From Evansella caseinilytica (GTDB taxonomy: Bacteria; Bacillota; Bacilli; Bacillales; Salisediminibacteriaceae), in contig NZ_FNPI01000019.1 of the NCBI RefSeq assembly GCF_900107275.1, positions 1-64,000 on the forward strand: a stretch of DNA of 64,000 nt, read 5' to 3'. The notes beneath the pieces are model-generated. The model saw only the letters and a list, made by a program, of their open reading frames with translations. It was not told the origin of the DNA and did no database searches. The position numbers and the translations under genes are program-made. Positions 56,822-64,000 of the stretch are shown piece after piece. Positions within the stretch are counted from its first letter, which is position 1. Every line of letters begins with the position of its first letter.

Positions 56822-57709
56822 ATGGTAAAATTAATTGCCGTCGATTTGGACGGCACGCTGCTGAATGTAAATTGCCGGATCAGTGAGAAAAACTTGGAGT
56901 CGATTCGTCGCGCACAAAGTCATGGGGTGGAAGTGGTGATCGCTACAGGCCGGGCTCATTTTGATGTAAAGGATATTTTTAAAAATACAGGAATACAGAC
57001 GTGGATTATCGGCGCAAATGGGGCTACTATCCATAAGCCCTCCGGAGAACGGTTTCACTCCGTGCCGCTCAACAGGGAGGAGGCGCTGACCGCGGTAAAC
57101 TGGCTGGAAAAAGAAGAATTTTATTATGAAGTGTTTGCCGACCACGCTATTTTCTCACCGCATCATGGCCGGGAGCTTTTGGATTCCGAAATCAGCAAAA
57201 TCAAAAGCAGATATCCCGATATCGAGCCGGGGGTGCTAGAAGAGTCAGCCGCAAAACAGTTCCAGCAAACAGGATATTCCTATATCGAATCCTCACTGGA
57301 GCTTGCTGCAGCAGATACCGCCTTTTACAATATCCTCGCCTTTTCTTTCGATAAAGAAAAGCTGGAAAAAGGACGTTTAACGTTTATGGGAAACAAAAAG
57401 CTGACGGTTGTCAGCTCGGGGGACCATAATTTTGAATTGGAGCATAGAAATGCTTCCAAAGGCAACGCATTGAAAATCGTCGCTGATCACTTCAAGATCC
57501 GCATGGCTGATACTGCTGCCGTCGGCGACAGCTTTAACGACTTATCCATGCTGCAAATCGTCGGCAAAAGCGCGGCGATGGGAAACGCCCATCCGGAAAT
57601 CAAAGCTGCCTGTCATGAAGTGACCCAGTCAAACTCGGAAGACGGAGTCGCTCATTTTATTAGCTCTCTGCTTTCGTATCGGCAGAAGACCGAAACGACA
57701 GTATCGTAA
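56822..57709 (+). CDS. Cof-type HAD hydrolase (sugar-phosphate phosphatase family)
   Basis: The 295-residue enzyme has HAD motif I IAVDLDGTLLN with nucleophile Asp8, motif II VIATGRA, and motif IV VGDSFNDLSML; the cap is of type C2b. It probably dephosphorylates a sugar phosphate that is also the effector of the upstream DeoR regulator. Expressed from the deoR promoter. Confidence 0.92.
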   Translation: MVKLIAVDLDGTLLNVNCRISEKNLESIRRAQSHGVEVVIATGRAHFDVKDIFKNTGIQTWIIGANGATIHKPSGERFHSVPLNREEALTAVNWLEKEEFYYEVFADHAIFSPHHGRELLDSEISKIKSRYPDIEPGVLEESAAKQFQQTGYSYIESSLELAAADTAFYNILAFSFDKEKLEKGRLTFMGNKKLTVVSSGDHNFELEHRNASKGNALKIVADHFKIRMADTAAVGDSFNDLSMLQIVGKSAAMGNAHPEIKAACHEVTQSNSEDGVAHFISSLLSYRQKTETTVS

Positions 57710-57935
57710 AAGTGATGCTTAAATCCTTGTTGGCGTAACGCAATTGCGGCGTAATGATGAGGATTTGAGACATAAATTAGCAAAAGAGGCCGGTGCCAAA
57801 AGGGGTTTACCTTTTCGGATCGGTCTCGTCCTTTATGCCCCGCCACTCCAATTTTTTTATTCCACGCTTATTTAATACCAATCTTTGCTGTACAACATTT
57901 TATGAAAATAATCTAACAATAATGGGGATACTTGC

Positions 57936-58304
57936 TAATAGTGTTTGTTCAAAAAGATCGGTTTTTATCTTTTTGAACAAACACGAAGCAAAGAGCCGTT
58001 CTTCACTGAGACACTGCGAACTGTCTCATCGTGTCATCGCACGCGATGGCACTTGGACAGACGTCGTCGCTCTACTAGCAGAGGAAGAGACAATGAGTGG
58101 AGCCGATGCATTCTTTTAAATCCGGCTACGAGTGGGGTTCTCGGAACCAGGATGGTGACATTCCGCCGTTGCTCACAGGACGTGAGCGGCTTTTAGGCGG
58201 AATTGGAGGATGGTGACATTCCGCCGTTGCCCATAGGACGTGGGCAGCACTTAGGCGGAATTGAGTGCATCGAGCGGAACCATTGCCTTTTTGAACATCC
58301 TCTA
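57936..58304. repeat. dispersed modular repeat, copy R2 (composite)
   Basis: The left end is a perfect 18-bp hairpin (GTGTTTGTTCAAAAAGAT and complement, loop CGGTTTTT). The core at 57985-58115 is alignable with R1 (CGAAGCAAAGAGCC, CTGTCTCATCGTG.CATCGC, GCAGAGGAAGAGACAA). The right end CCTTTTTGAACATCCTCTA is an inverted, diverged copy of the left end. So R2 has the same core as R1 but different termini. It has no protein-coding frame of its own. Confidence 0.65.
58150..58263. repeat. tandem pair of a 58-bp hairpin unit
   Basis: Two units of 56 bp (58150-58205 and 58208-58263) start GGATGGTGACATTCCGCCG and end TTAGGCGGAATTG. Each folds with ATTCCGCC/GGCGGAAT at the outside and a small inner stem; in the first GCTCAC/GTGAGC, in the second GCCCA/TGGGC, showing compensating changes. 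This indicates that the stem is selected or was copied as a structured unit. Confidence 0.65.
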
Positions 58305-58347
58305 AATAGAAACAACCAGCACAAGTTTTTGTTAGGAGCTGAACCAA

Positions 58348-59415
58348 TTGATACCATTCCTTTTCATTCTTTGCTTTCTCATCACGATCCTGCTAACGCC
58401 GGTGATCAAATCCTTTGCATTAAAAATCGGTGCCATCGATCACCCCGCGGAGCGAAAGGTGCACAAAAAACAGACACCGCTCCTTGGCGGTTTGGCAATA
58501 TATATCAGCTTTATGATCGGCGTTATTATTCTGATGCCTGACCGTTCCTATACCATACCGATTATTTGTGGGGCTGCCATTGTCACCTTGACCGGGCTGA
58601 TCGATGATATTTTCACCCTATCTGTCAAATGGAAGCTTTTCGGACAAAGCATTGCAGCTGTCGTCGTCATTATCGGCGGCGTGGATATTGAATTTATCGC
58701 CTTGCCGTTTGACCGGACGCTTGAGTTTGGACTGTTTGGCATTCCGCTGACCTTCCTCTGGATCATCGCGATTACAAACGCCATCAATTTAATTGATGGC
58801 TTGGACGGTTTAGCTGCGGGCGTATCGTCCATTGTCTTAACTACGATCTCGATCATTGCGGCAATGGAAGGAAATATCGTCATTTTTGCGCTTGCTGTTC
58901 TCCTGTTAGCAAGCACTTCAAGTTTTTTATTCTACAATTTTCATCCGGCAAAAATATTTATGGGAGATACCGGCTCGCTGTTTCTCGGTTTTATGATAGC
59001 CGTTATTTCCATCCTCGGCTTTAAAAGCATTACTTTTTTTACCTTAATCGTTCCAATTATTATTCTCGGTGTTCCTATATCCGATTCTGTCTTCGCGATC
59101 ATACGGAGACTTGTCAATAAAAAACCTTTAGCGGCACCTGATAACGCCCATCTCCATCACTGTATTCTTAACCTCGGCTTCTCGCACCGGGCGACGGTCG
59201 TTTTAATTTACGGTCTGAGTGCATTTTTCGCCATTTGTGCGGTGCTGCTGGCGAAGTCTACCTTATTGGGCGGCATCATTATCACGGTGATCTTTATTCT
59301 CACCCTGGAACTGGTTGTCGAAATGGTCGGTCTGGTTCACCGGCGCTACCGCCCGATGTTAAATTTTATCCAGCGGCTCATCAGCTTGAAAAATTCCCAG
59401 TACAGCATTTTTTAA
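58348..59415 (+). CDS. tagO: undecaprenyl-phosphate N-acetylglucosaminyl 1-phosphate transferase
   Basis: The 355-residue membrane enzyme starts wall teichoic acid and other surface glycan synthesis by moving GlcNAc-1-phosphate to the lipid carrier. Family motifs are DHPAERKVHKKQTPLLGG, the Asp pair in GLIDDIFTL, NAINLIDGLDGLAAG, FMGDTGSLFLG and the C-terminal HLHH. Ten or eleven helices. TTG start nine bases behind GGAG. No other wall genes are adjacent in the window. Confidence 0.92.
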   Translation: MIPFLFILCFLITILLTPVIKSFALKIGAIDHPAERKVHKKQTPLLGGLAIYISFMIGVIILMPDRSYTIPIICGAAIVTLTGLIDDIFTLSVKWKLFGQSIAAVVVIIGGVDIEFIALPFDRTLEFGLFGIPLTFLWIIAITNAINLIDGLDGLAAGVSSIVLTTISIIAAMEGNIVIFALAVLLLASTSSFLFYNFHPAKIFMGDTGSLFLGFMIAVISILGFKSITFFTLIVPIIILGVPISDSVFAIIRRLVNKKPLAAPDNAHLHHCILNLGFSHRATVVLIYGLSAFFAICAVLLAKSTLLGGIIITVIFILTLELVVEMVGLVHRRYRPMLNFIQRLISLKNSQYSIF

Positions 59416-59837
59416 TGAAGTTTCCGCTCCGACAACAATAGAAAACGAAGTCATTTGCTAGCAAAGCACCTTTCCAAGGGGCTGTGTCAAAAGCAAAAAA
59501 TATTAGGGCAATGGCTCCGTGCTTGTCTCTTCCTCTGCAAGCACAGCTTCGATGACTATCCGTCGAGACAACTCGATGGGAAAGCATCGTAGCTTTGCTC
59601 GTCGTTGCACGCTCGATAGGAAAAAAACACGCCTATCGGGCTTTTAAAAAGATGCAACGGCTTCGCTCATTGCTTCGGGGGTGTCTCAAAAGGGAAAAAA
59701 CACCTTTTTGAGACATCCTTTTTACCTATTTTGCCGGCGCAGTAAATCGTTGATGCATTTTCGTCCATCCCAACTTTTTCACAGTTAAAGCTAGAGCCTC
59801 TCAACTGTCACTGCCGATTCGCTTTCAAAAAATGTCG
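59416..59837. other. gene-free stretch occupied by repeat R3
   Basis: Apart from the repeat I see nothing in it. The left part, up to 59478, contains no convincing terminator for tagO; the hairpin inside R3 may do that. Confidence 0.45.
59478..59718. repeat. dispersed modular repeat, copy R3 (inverted relative to R1)
   Basis: Read on the minus strand it starts with the TGTCTCAAAAAGG hairpin, continues CCGAAGCAATGAGC, then an insert specific to this copy with its own stem (CGATAGGCGTG/CGCCTATCG-like), then GCAGAGGAAGAGACAAGCAC and GGAGCCATTG, and ends GCTTTTGACACAGCCCC. Beginning, core block and end all match R1; the middle differs. Confidence 0.65.
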
Positions 59838-60305
59838 TCAATAGCCAGGTTGTTCTCTGGGAGTCGTGTTGCTTTTATCATCGCCGCCAATAAACTGCAA
59901 TTGCTGTTGTGCTGCTGCTATTGTCCTTTCTGCCTGCTGTTGCCAGGCAATAATTTGCTCGATAAACTGCCGATAATATCCGCTTACATCACCTCTCATA
60001 ACAAAGAGCCATTTTTTAACATCTGCATCCTCTTCCAATGATTTCTGAACACATGCAATCAACGTCGTTACAATCGATTCATGAAACTCTCCCTGACTTA
60101 AGCGGTATGCAGAACCGGCTGCTGTCACCCGGTGATAAGAAGCAGGAACAAGATGACTGTGCATTTCAGCATTACCTTTTACGTCGCTCGTTTCCGGGAC
60201 ATGAAACAGCTGTGTACTCATAGAACAAACCATTTGTTCGGCTAAGAGGCTCTCGTTCAGGAGATTCCATATGGAATACCAATAATAATGATTCAATTTG
60301 CTCAC
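59838..60305 (-). CDS. hypothetical cytoplasmic protein
   Basis: About 155 residues from GTG at 60305; a TTG at 60296 with AGGTGA upstream is an alternative. The protein is helical, with HYYWYSIWNLLNESLLAEQM at the start and a C-terminal coiled region (FIEQIIAWQQQAERTIAAAQQQLQ). No signal peptide or membrane segment. It is not recognised; the region before a terminator (60466-60510 is upstream, not its own) suggests a separate transcript. Confidence 0.65.
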   Translation of the reverse strand: MSKLNHYYWYSIWNLLNESLLAEQMVCSMSTQLFHVPETSDVKGNAEMHSHLVPASYHRVTAAGSAYRLSQGEFHESIVTTLIACVQKSLEEDADVKKWLFVMRGDVSGYYRQFIEQIIAWQQQAERTIAAAQQQLQFIGGDDKSNTTPREQPGY

Positions 60306-60465
60306 CTGCTTTTAGGTAATATAGGCCACTGCCATATTCTATGCAAACATTTTAATTTGTTTATGATTTTTACTAAAAAGGTATATTCAAAAAAGACATT
60401 ACAGGGCCAGCACCGCTAGCGTGTTTTTTATTCAGCTTCTCCCGAATGTCCTTAGCATTTCCATA

Positions 60466-60510
60466 ATAAAAAGCACATTCTCCGCAAAGGGAGCAATGTG
60501 CTTATTTATT
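60466..60510 (-). terminator. terminator after the zinc-binding lipoprotein gene
   Basis: AAGCACATT..CTCC pairs with GGGAG..AATGTGCTT, flanked by ATAAAA and TATTTATT. On the minus strand it lies about 90 bp past the stop at 60601. Confidence 0.65.
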
Positions 60511-60600
60511 CCTATAAGCTTCGGTTAACACGGTTGCTTTCGTTCAAAATCCATAGCCGGTAGCGCCAAATTTCTCGACATCACCAAGTAGGAATTTTTT

Positions 60601-61698
60601 CTATTGCAACGCCGTTTTTAATGTTTCGATATTGCTTCGCATCAAGGTAAAATAATCTTCCCCGCCGTCCAATTCTTCCTGGGTTAGCGATTCCAGGTTG
60701 TGAAGCCACAGTGCTTCGGCTCCCACCTCGTCACGAACGGTTTCTGCAATATTTACGGGAATATTTTGTTCAAACATGATGTGCGTAATATTATTTGCTT
60801 CCACAAATGCGATCGTTTCTTGAATTTGCTTGATCGATGGTTCGTTCGTCGGCGACAGCCCGGCAATACCTATCTGATGAATACCGTATCTGTCATCCCA
60901 ATATCCATAACCGGCATGGGATACGACAATCGTATCTTTTGATATTTCATCCGCCATCGCAACAAATTCCTCGTCCAACGCTTCCAGCTCTGCTGTTAAC
61001 GCCTCAAAGTTTTCGGTGAAGAGCTCTTCCCCGTCCGGATACAATTCCACAAGTGCCGTTTTGATGTTTTCCGCAAGCTGAACAGCCCGAAGCGGATCCA
61101 GCCAAACATGAGGATCTTCCTCGCCGTGCGCGTGTCCGTGATCATCGCCATCTTCTTCATGCGCATGGTCGTCTTCTTCATGCGCATGGTCGTCTTCTTC
61201 ATGCGCGTGATCGTCTTCTTCGTGCGCGTGGTCGTCTTCTTCATGCGCGTGATCGTCTTCTTCGTGCGCGTGATCGTCTTCTTCGTGCGCGTGGTCATGA
61301 TCATATCCGATGAATTCAAGTCCATCTGCCGCCGTCAGAATCATCACCTCATGAGAAGCAATCGTTTCCTTGATACGTTCAGCAAAGCCTTCGAAACCCG
61401 CCCCATTATAAATGAATAAATCCCCGTCAGCGATCTCGATCATTTGATTTGCCGTCGGCTCAAACGAATGGGCATCTGCTCCTGCCGGAACTATGTTGGT
61501 AACCTCCACATGATCGCCACCAATGCGGCTTGCGAAATACTCTAATGGATAAAGAGTCGTATATACCTTCAGCGTTTCTGCCGTGTTCCCCGCTGCATCA
61601 TCACTAGTATCAGATGTTTCATTTTCTTCTTGTCCGCATGCTGAAAGAATCATTGCCAAAACAAGCATCACGGAAAATAAAATTGATAGTTTCTTCAT
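60601..61698 (-). CDS. zinc ABC transporter solute-binding lipoprotein (ZnuA/AdcA type)
   Basis: The 365-residue protein has a lipoprotein signal (LAMILSACGQ), then the cluster A-I fold: LKVYTTLYPLEYFASRIGGDHVEV, the first His ligand in GADAHSFEPT, a His/Glu/Asp-rich loop, then DPHVWLDP, SHAGYGYWDDRYG and the closing EQNIPVNIAETVRDEVGAE. The loop has six HAHEEDD units plus HAHEEDG. It captures Zn (or Mn) for an ABC importer whose permease and ATPase genes are not in the window. A Zur-like box lies upstream. The ATG at 61698 follows AAGGAG. Confidence 0.93.
   Translation of the reverse strand: MKKLSILFSVMLVLAMILSACGQEENETSDTSDDAAGNTAETLKVYTTLYPLEYFASRIGGDHVEVTNIVPAGADAHSFEPTANQMIEIADGDLFIYNGAGFEGFAERIKETIASHEVMILTAADGLEFIGYDHDHAHEEDDHAHEEDDHAHEEDDHAHEEDDHAHEEDDHAHEEDDHAHEEDGDDHGHAHGEEDPHVWLDPLRAVQLAENIKTALVELYPDGEELFTENFEALTAELEALDEEFVAMADEISKDTIVVSHAGYGYWDDRYGIHQIGIAGLSPTNEPSIKQIQETIAFVEANNITHIMFEQNIPVNIAETVRDEVGAEALWLHNLESLTQEELDGGEDYFTLMRSNIETLKTALQ
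61151..61294. repeat. seven-fold 21-bp tandem repeat inside the zinc-binding protein gene
   Basis: Seven 21-bp units code for HAHEEDD-type heptapeptides. The units differ at third positions (CATGCGCATGG, CATGCGCGTGA, CGTGCGCGTGG), so the array is not brand new, but unit-number changes by slippage remain likely. Confidence 0.85.
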
Positions 61699-61743
61699 AT
61701 TTTCTCCTTTCGTAATCATTTCGTCTTATCCAAATCCGAGTAT

Positions 61744-61760
61744 ATCGTAATAATTTCGAT
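61744..61760. promoter_or_regulatory. Zur-like box before the zinc-binding lipoprotein gene
   Basis: ATCGTAATAATTTCGAT is an 8-1-8 palindrome with one mismatch and matches the Bacillus Zur consensus (TCGTAATNATTACGA) at 14 of 15 positions. A second, partial site TAATGATTACGATT follows at 61771-61784. Zinc-dependent repression is expected. Confidence 0.8.
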
Positions 61761-61809
61761 TTGTAAACAATAATGATTACGATTCATATTTTCGATATGC
61801 ATTGAAAAA

Positions 61810-61841
61810 GCCCCCAAAGATCGTGTTCGATCCCCGGGAGC
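61810..61841 (-). terminator. terminator after the iron-binding lipoprotein gene
   Basis: On the minus strand GCTCCC and GATCG pair with CGATC and GGGGGC around AACA, followed by TTTTT. It lies 35 bp past the stop at 61876. Confidence 0.65.
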
Positions 61842-61875
61842 GCACTCCAAGTATATATTTATATCTCCATATCTA

Positions 61876-62994
61876 TTATCGAATTTCCAAGTCCAGTCCT
61901 GATTGTTCGATCAATTCTCTAGTATCCTCCCAAACTTCACCGAGCTTGGAAAGCGGCATTTCATGCGTTTTGTACTCCGAAATTTTCATTGCATGCTCGT
62001 ATGCATCAATGTCAGGATTCACAGGTACTTCCATTGAATTGAAAGAAAATACTTCTTGGTTTTCATCCTTCAGCAGCCAATCTAAAAACAGTTTCGCATT
62101 GTCTTCATTCGGTGCATGATGAATGAAGCCCACTCCAGCCGCATTGACAATAGCACCCATATCATCATCACCCTGATCCGGATAAACAACTCCGACATTG
62201 TTGTCCGTCGGCTCTTCCAACTGCTGATGGTAGTAATAATTATTGACGAGACCGAATGCCACTTCCCCGGAACCGACGGCACGGCGAATATCCCCGTGAC
62301 CTTCCGTGATGATGGCTGCATTATCTTTTACTATGGAGAGCCACTCGGAAACTTTTTCATCTCCCCACTCCTGGCGCAAAGCGGAAACTTGCGCAATCAT
62401 GCTCCCGTTGCCGCCGCGGGTAATCGCAAACTGTCCAGCATATTTCGAATCAGTTAACTCCCAAAGGGTGGATGGTAACTCCTCTTCCGTCACTTCATCT
62501 TTGTTATACATGAATACACGCGTCCGCGCTGACAGCCCTATCCATGAATTATCCTCCGCCCGGAATCTTTCGTCGATGCTCTCGATGTTTTCCGGTGCGT
62601 AGGCTTGCAGCAAACCTTCCATTCTTAAATGTTCAAGGGCGCCGATATCATTGGAAATAAAAATATCCGCATACGCATTTTCACCTTCTCGTTTAATGCG
62701 GTTTATCGCATCATCACCGCCGTGATAAGCTTCGACCTTAATCCCTGTTTCCGTTTCAAATTTTTCCAGCAGCTCATCAACAAACGTTTCGTTTCGTGAA
62801 GAATACACCACCAGTTCTCCAGATCCTTCAACAGCTGCTTCCTCTTCCCCGTTTTGCTCCTCAGTTGCTTCCTCTTCAGCGGCGCCTTGATCATTCTCTT
62901 CCGGCTCCTGTTCATTGTTGTCCCCGCAACCGGCAACAATGAACAGCGTCATTGCCATCAATGCAAAAAAGACAAGCTTCAATCGTTTCGTCAT
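61876..62994 (-). CDS. Fe(III) ABC transporter solute-binding lipoprotein
   Basis: The 372-residue protein has the lipobox FIVAGC, a long Glu-rich linker (residues about 24-57), then the extracellular solute-binding fold of the FutA/FbpA class: LVVYSSRNETFVDELLEKFE, TGIKVEAYHGG, RTRVFMYNKDEV, and the Tyr-rich iron site LVNNYYYHQQ. It should bind ferric iron outside the membrane. No permease gene is adjacent. A Fur-like box is upstream. The linker is unusually acidic, which may suit high pH or salt. Confidence 0.92.
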   Translation of the reverse strand: MTKRLKLVFFALMAMTLFIVAGCGDNNEQEPEENDQGAAEEEATEEQNGEEEAAVEGSGELVVYSSRNETFVDELLEKFETETGIKVEAYHGGDDAINRIKREGENAYADIFISNDIGALEHLRMEGLLQAYAPENIESIDERFRAEDNSWIGLSARTRVFMYNKDEVTEEELPSTLWELTDSKYAGQFAITRGGNGSMIAQVSALRQEWGDEKVSEWLSIVKDNAAIITEGHGDIRRAVGSGEVAFGLVNNYYYHQQLEEPTDNNVGVVYPDQGDDDMGAIVNAAGVGFIHHAPNEDNAKLFLDWLLKDENQEVFSFNSMEVPVNPDIDAYEHAMKISEYKTHEMPLSKLGEVWEDTRELIEQSGLDLEIR

Positions 62995-63023
62995 TCTGTG
63001 ATGCCCCCAGTCTACTAAGATAA

Positions 63024-63042
63024 TTGATAATGATAATCATCC
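63024..63042. promoter_or_regulatory. Fur-like box before the iron-binding lipoprotein gene
   Basis: TTGATAATGATAATCATCC contains the GATAATGATAATCATTATC consensus at most positions, and a further GATAAT lies at 63019. It is about 30 bp before the gene, so iron-dependent repression is expected. Confidence 0.75.
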
Positions 63043-63177
63043 TTAATGTTCGTCTTCATTTTAGCGAACGCTCGCACCTCTTGTCAATCGGTCTTTAGAA
63101 ACTTCTCTTTTTGTTTTGTTTATTAAGGAGTGCATGTCGACTTTCTAAGCGATAAAATGCAGCTTTAAATAGGCGCT

Positions 63178-63217
63178 AAAAAAACACCCATCCCTTGGAA
63201 AGACAGGTGCTTTTTTC
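63178..63217 (-). terminator. terminator after the LysM-NlpC/P60 gene
   Basis: Complementary A- and T-runs flank CACC..GGTG (AAAACACCCATC and GACAGGTGCTTTTTT). On the minus strand it lies about 95 bp past the stop. Confidence 0.55.
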
Positions 63218-63310
63218 TGCTTCATTGATCAAGACCAGGAAGCGATGTCCACCATTTACGCCAACCCTTTCGGAGGTATCCTGGCTGGCTTTCACGAACC
63301 GCCGCCTGCT

Positions 63311-64000
63311 TTATTCAATCACTCGTTTGGCAAACAAGTAATTATCCTTCCAATAGCCAATATTCATAAAATTCTCAGCGATATGGACGCCCCGTGAAGA
63401 TGAGGCATGAATCATGTCGCCGTTTCCGATGTATATCCCGAGGTGACCGACTCTGCCGTCAGAATACAAGTCGGGAGTTGTAAAAAATACGAGGTCGCCC
63501 GGCTGAAAACTGGTGACGGTCGTGCCAAGCGCTGCCTGCTCTCGCGATGTACGCGGCAAGGAAATGCCGTGCTGTGCAAAGACATGCATCGTATATGAAG
63601 AACAGTCAAAAAGATTCGGCGCTTCGTTCAGCGTCGCTCCAAATTTGTAGCCGGCACCTAAATATTTTTTCGCTTCGGCTACGATGCTGTTGCGTAAATC
63701 CGCCGCAGGAGCCGGATTCGTTTCTTCCACCCGGCGATGTTCATCAATCGGTTCCATTTCTTTTGCCTGTCCGCTCGGAGGAAGCTTGAGCAATTGCCCA
63801 GCATAGATGAGGTCACCAGTTAGCTGGTTGGCGGATTTCAGCGCCTGGACCGTCGTATGGTGAGATTTTGCAATTTGCGACAGCGTGTCCCCCGGCTGTA
63901 TCCGGTACTTGGTTGCCGGCTTTTCAATCTGGACCGAGCCGTTTTCAGGCTTAAAATAAATATTGGCATTAAACAAGGCGCTTGCCCCGTTCAGCGGAAC
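63311..64000 (-). CDS. LysM - NlpC/P60 cell wall hydrolase, partial
   Basis: The frame is open to the right edge of the window (upstream residues VPLNGASALFNANIYFKP), so the start lies outside and a further domain, probably another LysM, is missing. A LysM repeat (YRIQPGDTLSQIAKSHHTTV) binds peptidoglycan. The NlpC/P60 domain has the catalytic Cys in NLFDCSSYTMHVF, the His in GRVGHLGIYIGNG and the third residue His in MIHASSSRGV. It should cut between D-Glu and the diamino acid of stem peptides. A TTG at 63976 is not the real start. Confidence 0.9.
   Translation of the reverse strand, partial: VPLNGASALFNANIYFKPENGSVQIEKPATKYRIQPGDTLSQIAKSHHTTVQALKSANQLTGDLIYAGQLLKLPPSGQAKEMEPIDEHRRVEETNPAPAADLRNSIVAEAKKYLGAGYKFGATLNEAPNLFDCSSYTMHVFAQHGISLPRTSREQAALGTTVTSFQPGDLVFFTTPDLYSDGRVGHLGIYIGNGDMIHASSSRGVHIAENFMNIGYWKDNYLFAKRVIE

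Larger units (their letters stand above)
57710..58347. other. gene-free 638-bp stretch made largely of repeats
   Basis: It contains the composite repeat R2 with a tandem hairpin unit inside (listed separately). The 5' part up to 57935 holds an imperfect AAAAGG-type stem near 57790 and no gene. The tagO ribosome site is at its right end. Confidence 0.5.
62995..63310. other. gene-free stretch with a Fur-like box and a terminator
   Basis: It contains the Fur-like site near 63030 and the terminator at 63178-63217. Nothing else stands out. Confidence 0.5.

Noticed and set aside
57793-58119. 108-codon plus-strand frame across repeat R2
   Set aside because: It runs through the hairpin and core of the repeat and its composition follows the repeat.
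61108-61419. Plus-strand frame rich in VFFMR repeats
   Set aside because: It is the antisense of the HAHEEDD tandem array in the zinc-binding lipoprotein gene.

Overview
The window comes from the chromosome of an endospore-forming member of the Bacillaceae. It carries three gerA-type germinant receptor operons, the cotJABC and cotD spore coat genes, a sporulation-kinase-like sensor, and a gene order familiar from Bacillus subtilis (yneR - yneT - parE - parC; ypsC - rnpB - gpsB - ypsA - cotD - mrfB - mrfA). Acidic linkers in the extracellular lipoproteins would suit a mildly alkaliphilic or halotolerant species, but that is inference. No rRNA, tRNA, CRISPR array, prophage or intact insertion sequence was seen.

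Layout. 0-4 kb: an acetyltransferase, small proteins, a membrane J-domain-like protein and a PAS histidine kinase. 4-28 kb: a germination/spore block. Germinant receptor operon 1 (minus strand, with a small fourth gene and a near-consensus SigG promoter) follows a YIEGIA protein pair. A three-subunit molybdenum xanthine-dehydrogenase-type operon comes next, then receptor operon 2 (plus strand), a XerS-like recombinase behind a striking inverted repeat, and glutamate dehydrogenase divergent from a GltC-like regulator. A collagen-like protein, a YheC/D-type spore protein and receptor operon 3 (minus strand, C subunit broken by a frameshift) complete the block. 28-38 kb: topoisomerase IV, YneT, a universal stress protein, an M32 carboxypeptidase, a YneR-like protein and MoaA. 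38-50 kb: RlmL, an alpha/beta hydrolase, CotJ, RNase P RNA, an RNase H-like protein, GpsB, YpsA, CotD, and MrfB/MrfA mitomycin-damage repair proteins. 50-64 kb: an MFS transporter and a HAM1-like protein divergent from an SgrR-like regulator, an ABC exporter gene with an in-frame stop, a DeoR-HAD pair, TagO, zinc- and iron-binding lipoproteins with Zur-like and Fur-like boxes, and a LysM-NlpC/P60 hydrolase that runs off the window.

How it fits together. The receptor operons, YIEGIA pair, CotJ, CotD, collagen-like and YheC/D proteins point to forespore and mother-cell expression. Xanthine dehydrogenase, glutamate dehydrogenase and GltC belong to nitrogen metabolism, and MoaA supplies molybdopterin needed by the dehydrogenase. 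The housekeeping part is conserved in order.

The less ordinary content is non-coding. A modular repeat family has interchangeable terminal hairpins and a shared core (about 1.1, 57.9 and 59.5 kb, plus solo hairpins). There are long perfect palindromes at many gene ends, a tandem 58-bp hairpin unit before tagO, a 17-bp direct repeat that brackets receptor operon 3, and a 12-bp-arm inverted repeat over the xerS-like promoter. Two genes (a gerC and an ABC exporter) look freshly inactivated.
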